DNA of 6,452 nt from contig JAPUEV010000319.1 of NCBI GenBank assembly GCA_027492415.1, positions 1 to 6,452 on the forward strand. The letters run 5' to 3'. Both the position numbers and the translations under genes were made by a program. A model generated the notes under the pieces. The model did no database searches and had not been told where the DNA came from. It worked only from the letters and a program-made list of their open reading frames with translations. Positions 1 to 6,385 of this stretch are shown one piece after another. How positions within the stretch are numbered: the first letter of the stretch is position 1; each line of letters starts with the position of its first letter. Source of the DNA: Ignavibacteria bacterium. Lineage in GTDB: Bacteria > Bacteroidota > Ignavibacteria > Tepidaquicellales > OLB5.

Positions 1-687
1 TTCAAGTATAACGGTATATCTTCCGGGCTTTATCTCTTCGGGGTGAACTGATAGCTTTGAGCGTTTTATTGCCCAGTCAGCCAGGGCATTGCTGTTAATT
101 TTACTGACATCAACATAATTCTTTTCAAACCTGCCGGATCCTGTTCCGTCATTTGTCCTTATAGTACCGGACATCCTTGCCATAGTTGATTTATTATATC
201 CAAAGAGTCCGTTTGTATTCATCAATGCGTAAAAGGAAACACCGTCTTCAAGGTAACCTGCAGAAGTTACATCATTCTTTAACGATTCTTCAAGTACATA
301 AGAAATTTTACTTGAACGGTCCTCACCTTTTAAAGCTTCAGTTTCCGGGGAATAATTATTGGAGCTTAAGTAATTCTGCGGACCAAGTAGCGGCATAAAC
401 TCTTTGTTATCAGGTGAAAGCCTGGCAATATCCTCTGATTTTGTAACTGCTTCTTTAATAGAGGCATCATCAAACTTGTTTGTAGTAACCGTACCTGTTT
501 TCTTGCCAAAGTTACTCGATATCCTGACTGAAAGCCCGTCAGAAAAGCCGTTTGTAGAAATTGAATTCCTTGCAAACCTGATATTATAAGTATTGCTGCC
601 ATCAAGTGATGCGGAAGCTGAATCAGCTTTTGAGTTTGAAAGTACTTTTGTCAGTAAATTCTTAGCTTCGTTTTCGTTCAGTATCAA
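1..687 (-). CDS. pmbA: PmbA/TldE-family protein, N-terminal 229 codons (gene runs off the left edge)
   Basis: This is the non-catalytic partner type of the TldD/TldE protease. In E. coli, TldD and TldE (PmbA) form a heterodimer that degrades unfolded peptides and matures microcin B17; TldE lacks the HExxxH site. The visible part has the usual N-domain layout: an opening helix (NEAKNLLTKVL), a strand with RFARNSISTNG, the glycine-rich LSVRISSNFGKKTGTVTTN, the helix that follows, and a FMPLLGPQNY segment like the FPGLP.PQ.Y stretch of PmbA proteins. The frame is open to base 1, so the C-terminal half is missing because of the window edge, not a lesion. I chose TTG at 687-685 because an AGGAGG lies 7 nt upstream, no ATG lies near, and the codon overlaps the tldD stop. 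No signal peptide is present, unlike its partner. Family assignment is firm; the substrate is unknown. Confidence 0.88.
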   Translation of the reverse strand, partial: MILNENEAKNLLTKVLSNSKADSASASLDGSNTYNIRFARNSISTNGFSDGLSVRISSNFGKKTGTVTTNKFDDASIKEAVTKSEDIARLSPDNKEFMPLLGPQNYLSSNNYSPETEALKGEDRSSKISYVLEESLKNDVTSAGYLEDGVSFYALMNTNGLFGYNKSTMARMSGTIRTNDGTGSGRFEKNYVDVSKINSNALADWAIKRSKLSVHPEEIKPGRYTVILE

Positions 688-2279
688 TTGCCTGCCTCCT
701 TTGATGTATTCAATATTTTCACATTCCTGAACCTTGCCGGTGATGCTCCATGGCTTACAGGCGATACCTGCCCCGGCTCCCCTTTTCCGCAGAAAAATGA
801 GCCACCAAGCTTGTATTCACTTGCGTCACATACTGCGTCACAGGAATTCCAAAGGTCAACTGTGTTGCCCTGGTATGCAACATCTTTCAGCATACCTGTA
901 ATTTTTCCGTTCTTAACTTCCCAGAACTCCTGACCGGTGAACTGGAAATTATATCTCTGCATATCAATTGACCAGCTTCCGCTGCCTTTGATATAGATTG
1001 CGTCTTCAGTATCAGCAATAAGATCAGCCAGTGAAAGCTTTTTATCTCCGGGCTGAAGTGATACATTCGGCATTCTTTGTATCGGGAAGTGGTCCCAGCT
1101 ATCGGCATATGCGCAGCCGTTGGATTCTTTTTCACCGATAAACCTTGCCATCTCGCGTGTTGTCTGGTAGCCTACAAATTTACCGTTTTTGATAAGGTCC
1201 CATTCAGTAGTTTTTACACCGTCATCATCAAACCCGCGTGTTGCAAGCCCGTCTTTTTGGGTCCTGTCACCTTTAATATTGATCACGTTACTTCCGTACT
1301 GCAGCTTATTAAGCTTATCGGTTGTCATAAAGCTTGTGCCCGCGTAATTTGCTTCATAGCCAAGTGCGCGGTCAAGCTCTGTAGGGTGGCCGCAAGATTC
1401 ATGTATGGTAAGCCACAAGTGGTTGGAATCTAGTATAATATCTCTTTTTCCTTCAGTTACTGAAGGCGCTTTCTGTTTCATTTTGGTATGTTCAACCGCT
1501 TCTTCTATATCTTTCATATAGTCATATTCTTCAACATATTCATATCCTTTGCCTATTGGCGCTGTAAATGAGTCACGTGATTCAAAATTACCGGTTTCTT
1601 TATCAACAACTGTGATATCAAAAGCTGACCAGAGCCTGTGTAGATCCTGCTTAATATATGAACCTTCTGATGATGCAAAGTATTTCCATTCATTTACAGC
1701 CCATATGAACGAGCTGCAGAAATCAGCGCCTAGTGATTTGGCTTTATCATTAATATTAAAAAGGAAATTTACCTTATCATCAATCGATACTTCAAATGCG
1801 TTTTTCTTAATAGGGGTAGTCCATGTTTCATTGTAGACCGGCACGGGAGCCAGCTCAACTTTATTGCGCTGTATCTTTTTATTTGAGCGGGCAATTTCGC
1901 AAGCAATTTTGGTTATCCTTACAACTTCCTCTTCACTGAAAGTGCTGCTTGCTGCAAATCCCCAGGTGCCGTCAATGATAACCCTTACTGCAAAGCCAAA
2001 ATTCTCGTTATCTCTTATTGACTGAATTACCTGTTCGCGGGTAGATACATTTTGTGAGCGGAAGTTGCTTAGTCTGAAATCTGTGTAGCTGGCGCCGTTA
2101 TTTTTAGCGGTAAATATTGCGCTATCGGCGGCTTTTTTTATGTAATCATCTTCATACATTCTATGTCTGGGTACAGCAATACCATTACCTGTATTCAAAA
2201 CAGTTTCTCCCATTGAATTAGCAAAAACTGCTCCAGGCAGAGCCATAGAGCAGCATTTAATAAAATTTCGTCTTTTCAT
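684..2279 (-). CDS. tldD: TldD-family zinc metalloprotease with a twin-arginine signal
   Basis: This is the catalytic type of the TldD/TldE peptidase pair (531 aa). The zinc-binding motif HESCGH (HExxxH) is at residues 293-298, with Glu294 as catalytic base. The third ligand expected in this family is the Cys of the C-terminal CGK-x-GQ-x-PV-like motif, seen here as CGKGEPGQVSPV from Cys497. The N-terminus, MKRRNFIKCCSMALPG, matches the RRxF(L/I)K twin-arginine motif, and a short hydrophobic stretch ends in VFA near residue 20, so export by the Tat pathway is likely. E. coli TldD is cytoplasmic and shorter (about 480 aa). The extra length includes this signal and a linker. The start is fixed by an in-frame TAA directly before the ATG. 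The gene follows topA by 39 bp and overlaps the pmbA start. No Shine-Dalgarno is visible. Family membership is certain; export is inferred from the motif and the natural substrate is unknown. Confidence 0.93.
   Translation of the reverse strand: MKRRNFIKCCSMALPGAVFANSMGETVLNTGNGIAVPRHRMYEDDYIKKAADSAIFTAKNNGASYTDFRLSNFRSQNVSTREQVIQSIRDNENFGFAVRVIIDGTWGFAASSTFSEEEVVRITKIACEIARSNKKIQRNKVELAPVPVYNETWTTPIKKNAFEVSIDDKVNFLFNINDKAKSLGADFCSSFIWAVNEWKYFASSEGSYIKQDLHRLWSAFDITVVDKETGNFESRDSFTAPIGKGYEYVEEYDYMKDIEEAVEHTKMKQKAPSVTEGKRDIILDSNHLWLTIHESCGHPTELDRALGYEANYAGTSFMTTDKLNKLQYGSNVINIKGDRTQKDGLATRGFDDDGVKTTEWDLIKNGKFVGYQTTREMARFIGEKESNGCAYADSWDHFPIQRMPNVSLQPGDKKLSLADLIADTEDAIYIKGSGSWSIDMQRYNFQFTGQEFWEVKNGKITGMLKDVAYQGNTVDLWNSCDAVCDASEYKLGGSFFCGKGEPGQVSPVSHGASPARFRNVKILNTSKEAGN
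695..700 (-). promoter_or_regulatory. Strong Shine-Dalgarno for pmbA, inside the end of tldD
   Basis: AGGAGG on the minus strand lies 7 nt before the TTG start of pmbA, within the last codons of tldD. It decides the pmbA start and, together with the overlapping stop/start (TTGA), points to translational coupling. The other genes here have no comparable site. Confidence 0.8.
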
Positions 2280-2318
2280 TTAGTTTAAAAGAAGTTGTAG
2301 TGCAAAATAAAGATTTTA

Positions 2319-4628
2319 TCAGGAAGATTCAACGGTATCTTTTGATTCAACTTCAACCTTATGTTTGCATTCGGGACACTCAAGGTACTCCCCTTTTTTC
2401 TTGGAATACTTCTCGAGCATATAGCTGTTACCGCACATTTCACACTTGGTTTCCCTGGGCTTACTGTTGGATATAAAGTCGCAGTCAGGATACCTTGTGC
2501 AGCCGTAAAATGTCTTTTTGGATTTAAGCGCTTTGCGTGCAAGTATTTCGCCTTCTTTGCATTTAGGGCATTTTATTCCCAGGGTGATGGGCTGTATGTT
2601 TTTGCACTCCGGATAGTTTGAGCAGCCTAAGAACTTTCCGTACTTGCTTGATTTAACCACCATCTGCGCGCCGCAAACGCCGCAGAACTTGCCTTCGGCA
2701 AGCTCGTCATGCTCAACCTGTTCACCCGGCAGCGGCTGTGCATTCTTGCACTTAGGATATTTGCTGCAAGAAAGGAACCTGCCGTTCCTTCCCCACTTGA
2801 TAAGCATAGCTCCGCCGCATTTATCGCAGACGATATCGGTATGCTCAATCAATGATTCTTTAATTTCTTTTGTTTTGGTATTAAGCTCTTCAAGATCGCT
2901 GTTAAACGGCTTGTAGAAATCATCAAGTACTTTTTTATATGAAAGATCACCTTCAGCAATTTTATCAAGCTCTTCTTCCATTTGCGCGGTGAACTTAACG
3001 TTGATAACATCTTCAAAATGTTTTTCAAGCAGCTTATTCACAGTTTCGCCAAGCTCCGTTGCATACAATTTTCTTTCAATAAGATCGCAGTATGTACGGT
3101 TAATGATAGTTGAAACTATCATGGCGTAGGTTGAAGGTCTTCCGATACCAAGGTTATCAAGCTGCTTGATCAGGCTGCTTTCTGTGTACCTTGGGGGCGG
3201 ATTTGTGAAATGCTGTTTTTTGAACAGCTCTTTAAGATCAACTATATCGCCAATTTCAATTTCTTCAGGGATAGAATATTTATCTTCTTCATCCACTTCT
3301 TCTTCCTCGAACACATCATCATATAATGCGAGGAAACCTTTGAACTTAATTGTTGAGTCAGTTGTACGGAACTGGTAAGTATTATGCTTATCACCGTTGG
3401 CTGATTCAATGAATGAATCGATGAGCAGTGTTATCTGGTCTGATACAGAATTCTGCATCTGGCAGGCAACGAACCTTTTCCATATAAGATCATATAACCT
3501 GAATAAGTCCGGGGTAAGATCCTTCTTTAAGCTCTCTGGTGTACGCCAAACAGAAGTTGGCCTGATAGCCTCATGGGCATCCTGTGTATTTTCTTTTTTC
3601 TTTGAGTAAACTTTTGGGGCTTCAGGTAAAAACTCCTTGCCGAAAGTCTGCTGGATATATCCCCTTGCCTCGCTTACTGCATCTTCGCTTAAGCGGGTTG
3701 AGTCTGTCCTCATATACGTTATAAGACCAGTTAAGCCTTCTTCGCCGATATCGATACCTTCATAAAGCTTTTGCGCAAGCATCATTGTCTTCTTAGGCGC
3801 AAATCTCAGCCTCACAGAAGCATCCTGCTGCAGTGAAGAGGTGGTGAACGGCGGGTACGGGTTTCTTTTTACTTCTTTCTTTATAATATCAGAAACTTTG
3901 AAGAGCTTTGCATTAAGGTCATTTACAATTTCAGCGGCTTCTGCTTCATCTTTAATTCTCGGGTCTTCACCGTTGAATTTGAACGAAGTGTCATTTTTAG
4001 AAATTAATTTTGATTCAAAAATTTTGCTCTTATCGCTGAAATTAGCAAGCACACTCCAGTATTCAGTCGGTACAAATTTCCTTATCTCTTCTTCCCTGTC
4101 ACATATAAGCCTAAGGGCAACTGACTGCACCCTGCCTGCTGATAAGCCGTAATAAACCACTTTCCACAGGAACGGGCTTACTTTATAGCCTACTATCCTG
4201 TCAAGCGCTCTGCGTGCCTGCTGTGAGCTTACAAGCTTCTCATCTATCTGCAATGGGTTATTGATACCCTCTTCGACGCCTTTTTTAGTTATCTCATTAA
4301 AAAGTACGCGGTATATGTTTGAATTATTTCCTTTTACTTCCTCGGCAATATCAAATGCAATAGCCTCACCTTCACGGTCAGGATCTGTTGCGATGAACAC
4401 TTTATCTGCGCCAATGGAAAGCTCTTTTAATTCATCTATTACTTTTTCTTTGCCGGGTATGGTTTCATATGTGAGCTCATAGCCGTTCTCAAAATCAACG
4501 CTGATCTTGCTCTTTGGGAGATTTTTTATATGACCAACCGAAGCAATTACTTTATATCCCTTGCCCAGGTATTTATTAATTGTTTTAGCTTTTGATGGTG
4601 ACTCAACTATGACGAGTGATTTTGCCAT
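2319..4628 (-). CDS. topA: DNA topoisomerase I (type IA)
   Basis: The enzyme relaxes negative supercoils through a transient 5'-phosphotyrosine break in one strand. It is 769 aa and looks intact. The TOPRIM domain opens with SLVIVESPSKAKTI (Glu9) and has the Mg-binding DxDxE as Asp82, Asp84 and Glu86. The active-site tyrosine is Tyr305 in GLITYMRTDS, with Arg307 two residues on. A second conserved segment, GIGRPST, is at 494-500. A short acidic stretch (about 439-448) sits between conserved core blocks. Four cysteine modules follow the core: Cys601/604/621/627, Cys649/652/669/675, Cys687/690/710/716 and Cys729/732/751/754. The first three have the CxxC...C-x5-C form of topoisomerase zinc fingers and the last is CxxC-x18-CxxC. 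All 16 cysteines are present. The ATG at 4628 is followed directly by conserved sequence. Its leader, AAAAAGATAAAATG, is A-rich with no clear Shine-Dalgarno. smg ends 29 bp upstream, so co-transcription is likely. Confidence 0.98.
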   Translation of the reverse strand: MAKSLVIVESPSKAKTINKYLGKGYKVIASVGHIKNLPKSKISVDFENGYELTYETIPGKEKVIDELKELSIGADKVFIATDPDREGEAIAFDIAEEVKGNNSNIYRVLFNEITKKGVEEGINNPLQIDEKLVSSQQARRALDRIVGYKVSPFLWKVVYYGLSAGRVQSVALRLICDREEEIRKFVPTEYWSVLANFSDKSKIFESKLISKNDTSFKFNGEDPRIKDEAEAAEIVNDLNAKLFKVSDIIKKEVKRNPYPPFTTSSLQQDASVRLRFAPKKTMMLAQKLYEGIDIGEEGLTGLITYMRTDSTRLSEDAVSEARGYIQQTFGKEFLPEAPKVYSKKKENTQDAHEAIRPTSVWRTPESLKKDLTPDLFRLYDLIWKRFVACQMQNSVSDQITLLIDSFIESANGDKHNTYQFRTTDSTIKFKGFLALYDDVFEEEEVDEEDKYSIPEEIEIGDIVDLKELFKKQHFTNPPPRYTESSLIKQLDNLGIGRPSTYAMIVSTIINRTYCDLIERKLYATELGETVNKLLEKHFEDVINVKFTAQMEEELDKIAEGDLSYKKVLDDFYKPFNSDLEELNTKTKEIKESLIEHTDIVCDKCGGAMLIKWGRNGRFLSCSKYPKCKNAQPLPGEQVEHDELAEGKFCGVCGAQMVVKSSKYGKFLGCSNYPECKNIQPITLGIKCPKCKEGEILARKALKSKKTFYGCTRYPDCDFISNSKPRETKCEMCGNSYMLEKYSKKKGEYLECPECKHKVEVESKDTVESS

Positions 4629-4657
4629 TTTATCTTTTTGTCAGTTCTGTATTATTA

Positions 4658-5116
4658 TTAGTGTATAGTATCATTCAGGTTTATCATAACCCTGCTGTTT
4701 GAATCATGCATTTCATCAATATCAAGAAGGTATGAAGCAATGATAGACTTCATATCTTCTTTTGAAACTGTGTTGTAGCTGGAAACCATTATCTTATCTA
4801 TAATAAGATCAATATCCATATTGTTGATCAAACCAAGCTCTCTAAGCTGAACAAGGTAGCCGTATGCTTCAGGGGTTACAATGTTCTGTTCAGCATCATG
4901 CAGAAAACGCTGTGACCTTGTATCTGTTTTGGGGTCTATGAATATTTTTTCGCCGGCGTATATCTTTGAATATACCCAGCTGAATGCGGTGTTAATTTCG
5001 TTCTGTGTGTAACCTAAATTCGAAAGGTTATCCATATCCACTTCAGCAAGCTGTTTATTGTTTTTAAGCTCGCTTAAGAGGAATACTATTATTTCAATTA
5101 TTTTTTCGTATAACAT
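4658..5116 (-). CDS. smg: Smg family protein (DUF494)
   Basis: A 152-aa protein matching the Smg/DUF494 family in length (about 155 aa) and layout. It has an N-terminal helix (EKIIEIIVFLLSEL), then NLGYTQNEINTAFSWV like the GFDREDIYNALLWL region of E. coli Smg. Next come RSQRFLHDAEQNIVTPEAYGYLVQL, matching the S.R.yt.eE....a.gfL..L block, and a C-terminal helical part ending in NLNDTIH, similar to the NEGMLH end of E. coli Smg. There are no membrane segments and no catalytic motif. The molecular function of the family is not settled, but smg is often found near dprA and topA-like genes. Here it sits 75 bp after ybeY and 29 bp before topA. The ATG at 5116 fits the family N-terminus, and no Shine-Dalgarno is visible. 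Confidence 0.9.
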   Translation of the reverse strand: MLYEKIIEIIVFLLSELKNNKQLAEVDMDNLSNLGYTQNEINTAFSWVYSKIYAGEKIFIDPKTDTRSQRFLHDAEQNIVTPEAYGYLVQLRELGLINNMDIDLIIDKIMVSSYNTVSKEDMKSIIASYLLDIDEMHDSNSRVMINLNDTIH

Positions 5117-5191
5117 ATTATCTGTTTTTACAATTACTTTCCCTTAATTGTATATACTGCCTTTTCTGTTAAAGATCAGTTAACTTTATTT

Positions 5192-5599
5192 TCAATTGCT
5201 AAGATAGAAATTTTCTTTCTCTCTAATAAGTTCCTTTTCCTTTTTTGTACTGTCATTATAGCCAGCTAAATGCAGGCACCCATGTATTATAACACGCGCC
5301 AGTTCCATTTTGTATCCGGAGCTGTATAATTTGCTGTTTTTCTGGACAGTATCCAAAGAAATAAATAATTCGCCTTCTATTTGTTTTCTTTTATCATTGT
5401 AAGGAAAAGTAATGATATCAGTGAAATAACTATGATTTAAATAATGTGTGTTTAGCTTTTTTATTGCCTTATTTTCTACGAAATTTACCACTATTTCATT
5501 GATTTTACAATCCTCCCTTGACATTACTTTTGATACCAGCCCCCTGATATAATTGTGAGTAAATGGCAGCCTGGCACCGGGATAAAGATTATTTATCAA
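5192..5599 (-). CDS. ybeY: YbeY-type endoribonuclease (rRNA maturation factor), TTG start
   Basis: YbeY is a metal-dependent single-strand endoribonuclease that acts in 16S rRNA 3'-end maturation and ribosome quality control. The 135-aa product has the core blocks KINEIVVNFV, YFTDIITFPY, EGELFISLDTV and the metal motif HGCLHLAGYND. His106 and His110 are kept, but the third ligand, His in most bacteria, is Asp116. The Arg that usually follows LN.xY is Leu54. Both changes match what I recall of Bacteroidota YbeY (YL.HDYYTDIITF, HGxLHLCGYKD), so I read this as a lineage form and not a dead enzyme. No ATG exists between the upstream in-frame stop (5636-5638) and the conserved core. TTG at 5599 is the best start, although the first beta strand (AILINNLY) may begin slightly before it, and no Shine-Dalgarno supports it. 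The true start could lie up to 12 codons upstream. Confidence 0.9.
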   Translation of the reverse strand: MINNLYPGARLPFTHNYIRGLVSKVMSREDCKINEIVVNFVENKAIKKLNTHYLNHSYFTDIITFPYNDKRKQIEGELFISLDTVQKNSKLYSSGYKMELARVIIHGCLHLAGYNDSTKKEKELIREKENFYLSN

Positions 5600-5689
5600 T
5601 ATTGCAGAATTAGTGAGTATTTTACCTTTTTTCAGTTACCCTGGATTTAATAATTTATCGTAAACTTAACAAAATTAAAGTGTAACATT

Positions 5690-5719
5690 AACATATTCTC
5701 AAAACTTCTTATTTTACAA
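5690..5719 (-). promoter_or_regulatory. Possible promoter for ybeY (weak)
   Basis: On the minus strand, TTGTAA (5714-5719) and TATGTT (5690-5695) are separated by 18 bp and each match the sigma-70 consensus at 4 of 6 positions. They lie in the AT-rich gap between the hexapeptide gene and ybeY (5600-5743), the longest gap in the window, where nothing else is recognisable. Such matches are common by chance in AT-rich DNA, and the organism may use a different consensus. No Bacteroidota-type TAnnTTTG box was found at the right distance. Confidence 0.2.
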
Positions 5720-5743
5720 CACTTAAAAATATACAGAAATTTA

Positions 5744-6295
5744 TTATTTGTCAAGTGGCAAAATTTCTTGAAAACCGAGCCCTTTATTGAATTCTTTGTA
5801 CTGCTCACAGTAAAACTGGTAATTCTTGGCATTTTGGCGGATTTTCTCAATTTCCTCAGGCTTAAGGTCACGCATAATTTTAGCAGGCACTCCTGCAACA
5901 AGCGTACCTTCAGGTACTACAAAGCCCTCTTTTACTACAGAGCCTGCTGCAACAAGCGAAAATGAGTTCACATGGCAGTTATCAAGCAATTTGGCTCCAA
6001 TACCAATTAATACAAAATCTTCAATTTTGCAGCCGTGTATAACTGCGCTATGGCCTATCGAGATATCATTGCCTATGAATGTGGGGAATTTCTTGTATGT
6101 TACGTGAACCATAGATAGATCCTGGATATTGGTCCGATCGCCTATCCTTATATAATTTACATCTCCCCTTACAACCGTGTTGAACCAAATGCTTGAATCT
6201 TTGCCTATTTCAACATCGCCGATAATGTGAGCGCCTTCGGCTACAAGTACGGAATCGTGGATCTTTGGATATTTATTTTGATATGGTAGTATCAT
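5744..6295 (-). CDS. Gamma-carbonic-anhydrase-like hexapeptide-repeat protein (YrdA/PaaY/CaiE type)
   Basis: A 183-aa left-handed beta-helix protein of the gamma carbonic anhydrase family, probably a cytoplasmic trimer. The hexapeptide repeats cover residues about 10-125 (for example VLVAEGAHIIGDVEIGKDS). The family's three zinc ligands are in place: His64 in MVHVT, His82 in SIGHSAV and His87 in VIHGC. The conserved VRGD (Arg43, Asp45) and NIQD (Gln58) segments are also present. A C-terminal helix follows the usual VPAKIMRDL motif. The residues would permit metal binding, but many YrdA-type members show little or no carbonic anhydrase activity, so the reaction is uncertain. The frame is open upstream to an ATG at 6358, but the added 21 residues are encoded by a palindromic repeat. 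The ATG at 6295, giving MILPYQNKYP, fits the family N-terminus. No Shine-Dalgarno is visible; a hairpin lies just upstream. Acyltransferase activity is an alternative for hexapeptide proteins, but the three His favour the gamma-CA branch. Confidence 0.9.
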   Translation of the reverse strand: MILPYQNKYPKIHDSVLVAEGAHIIGDVEIGKDSSIWFNTVVRGDVNYIRIGDRTNIQDLSMVHVTYKKFPTFIGNDISIGHSAVIHGCKIEDFVLIGIGAKLLDNCHVNSFSLVAAGSVVKEGFVVPEGTLVAGVPAKIMRDLKPEEIEKIRQNAKNYQFYCEQYKEFNKGLGFQEILPLDK

Positions 6296-6301
6296 TGTTT
6301 T

Positions 6302-6326
6302 GTCATGCTGAACTTGTTTCAGCATC
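6302..6326. repeat. Palindromic repeat, copy 1
   Basis: A 25-bp element with a perfect 8-bp stem (ATGCTGAA at 6305-6312 with TTCAGCAT at 6318-6325) and a 5-nt loop. Its core CTGAACTTGTTTCAG (6308-6322) recurs inverted in copy 2. It ends 6 bp before the ATG of the hexapeptide gene, so in the mRNA the stem lies about 9 nt upstream of the start codon. Confidence 0.85.
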
Positions 6327-6345
6327 TGTTTCTTAATAATATTTA

Positions 6346-6370
6346 GACCCTGAAACAAGTTCAGGGTGAC
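6346..6370. repeat. Palindromic repeat, copy 2 (inverted relative to copy 1)
   Basis: A 25-bp element with a perfect 8-bp stem (ACCCTGAA at 6347-6354 with TTCAGGGT at 6360-6367) and loop ACAAG. Read on the minus strand it equals copy 1 except for two stem base pairs, both changed on both sides so that pairing is kept. The 19-bp spacer between the copies is AT-rich. The pair resembles the REP/BIME class of intergenic repeats. The stem is followed by AT-rich sequence but no U-run, so it is not a clear terminator. Confidence 0.85.
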
Positions 6371-6385
6371 GGTTAAAACAAAATT

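Noticed and set aside
439..589. A frameshift or break in the partial pmbA
   Set aside because: Translation of the chosen frame is continuous with family-like sequence on both sides. The truncation is only the window edge.
366..605. A 79-codon minus-strand frame inside the pmbA region
   Set aside because: It is out of frame with the PmbA family sequence, which is continuous from 687 to the window edge.
1077..1433. A 118-codon open frame on the plus strand
   Set aside because: It lies fully antisense to the conserved TldD catalytic region, has no recognisable domain and no ribosome-binding site, and is explained by codon bias of the gene opposite.
2285..2542. A minus-strand frame that would fill the gap between topA and tldD
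   Set aside because: It overlaps the topA zinc-finger coding region in another frame and encodes low-complexity nonsense. The true gap is 39 bp.
3841..4152. A 103-codon plus-strand open frame, with several others antisense to topA
   Set aside because: The serine- and leucine-rich translations are typical of antisense shadows. topA is intact and conserved throughout.
5117..5191. Promoter or RNA element in the ybeY-smg gap
   Set aside because: It is AT-rich with TATATA-like strings, but no -35/-10 pair at proper spacing and no stable hairpin could be found by eye.
5826..6107. A 93-codon plus-strand open frame opposite the hexapeptide gene
   Set aside because: It is antisense to the hexapeptide repeats with their conserved His ligands; its regularity simply reflects the repeat codons.
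6340..6370. Rho-independent terminator for the gene at the right edge
   Set aside because: The stem is good, but the minus-strand sequence after it (CTAAATATTATTAAG) lacks a U-run, and the element is one of a repeat pair. Termination is possible but not supported.
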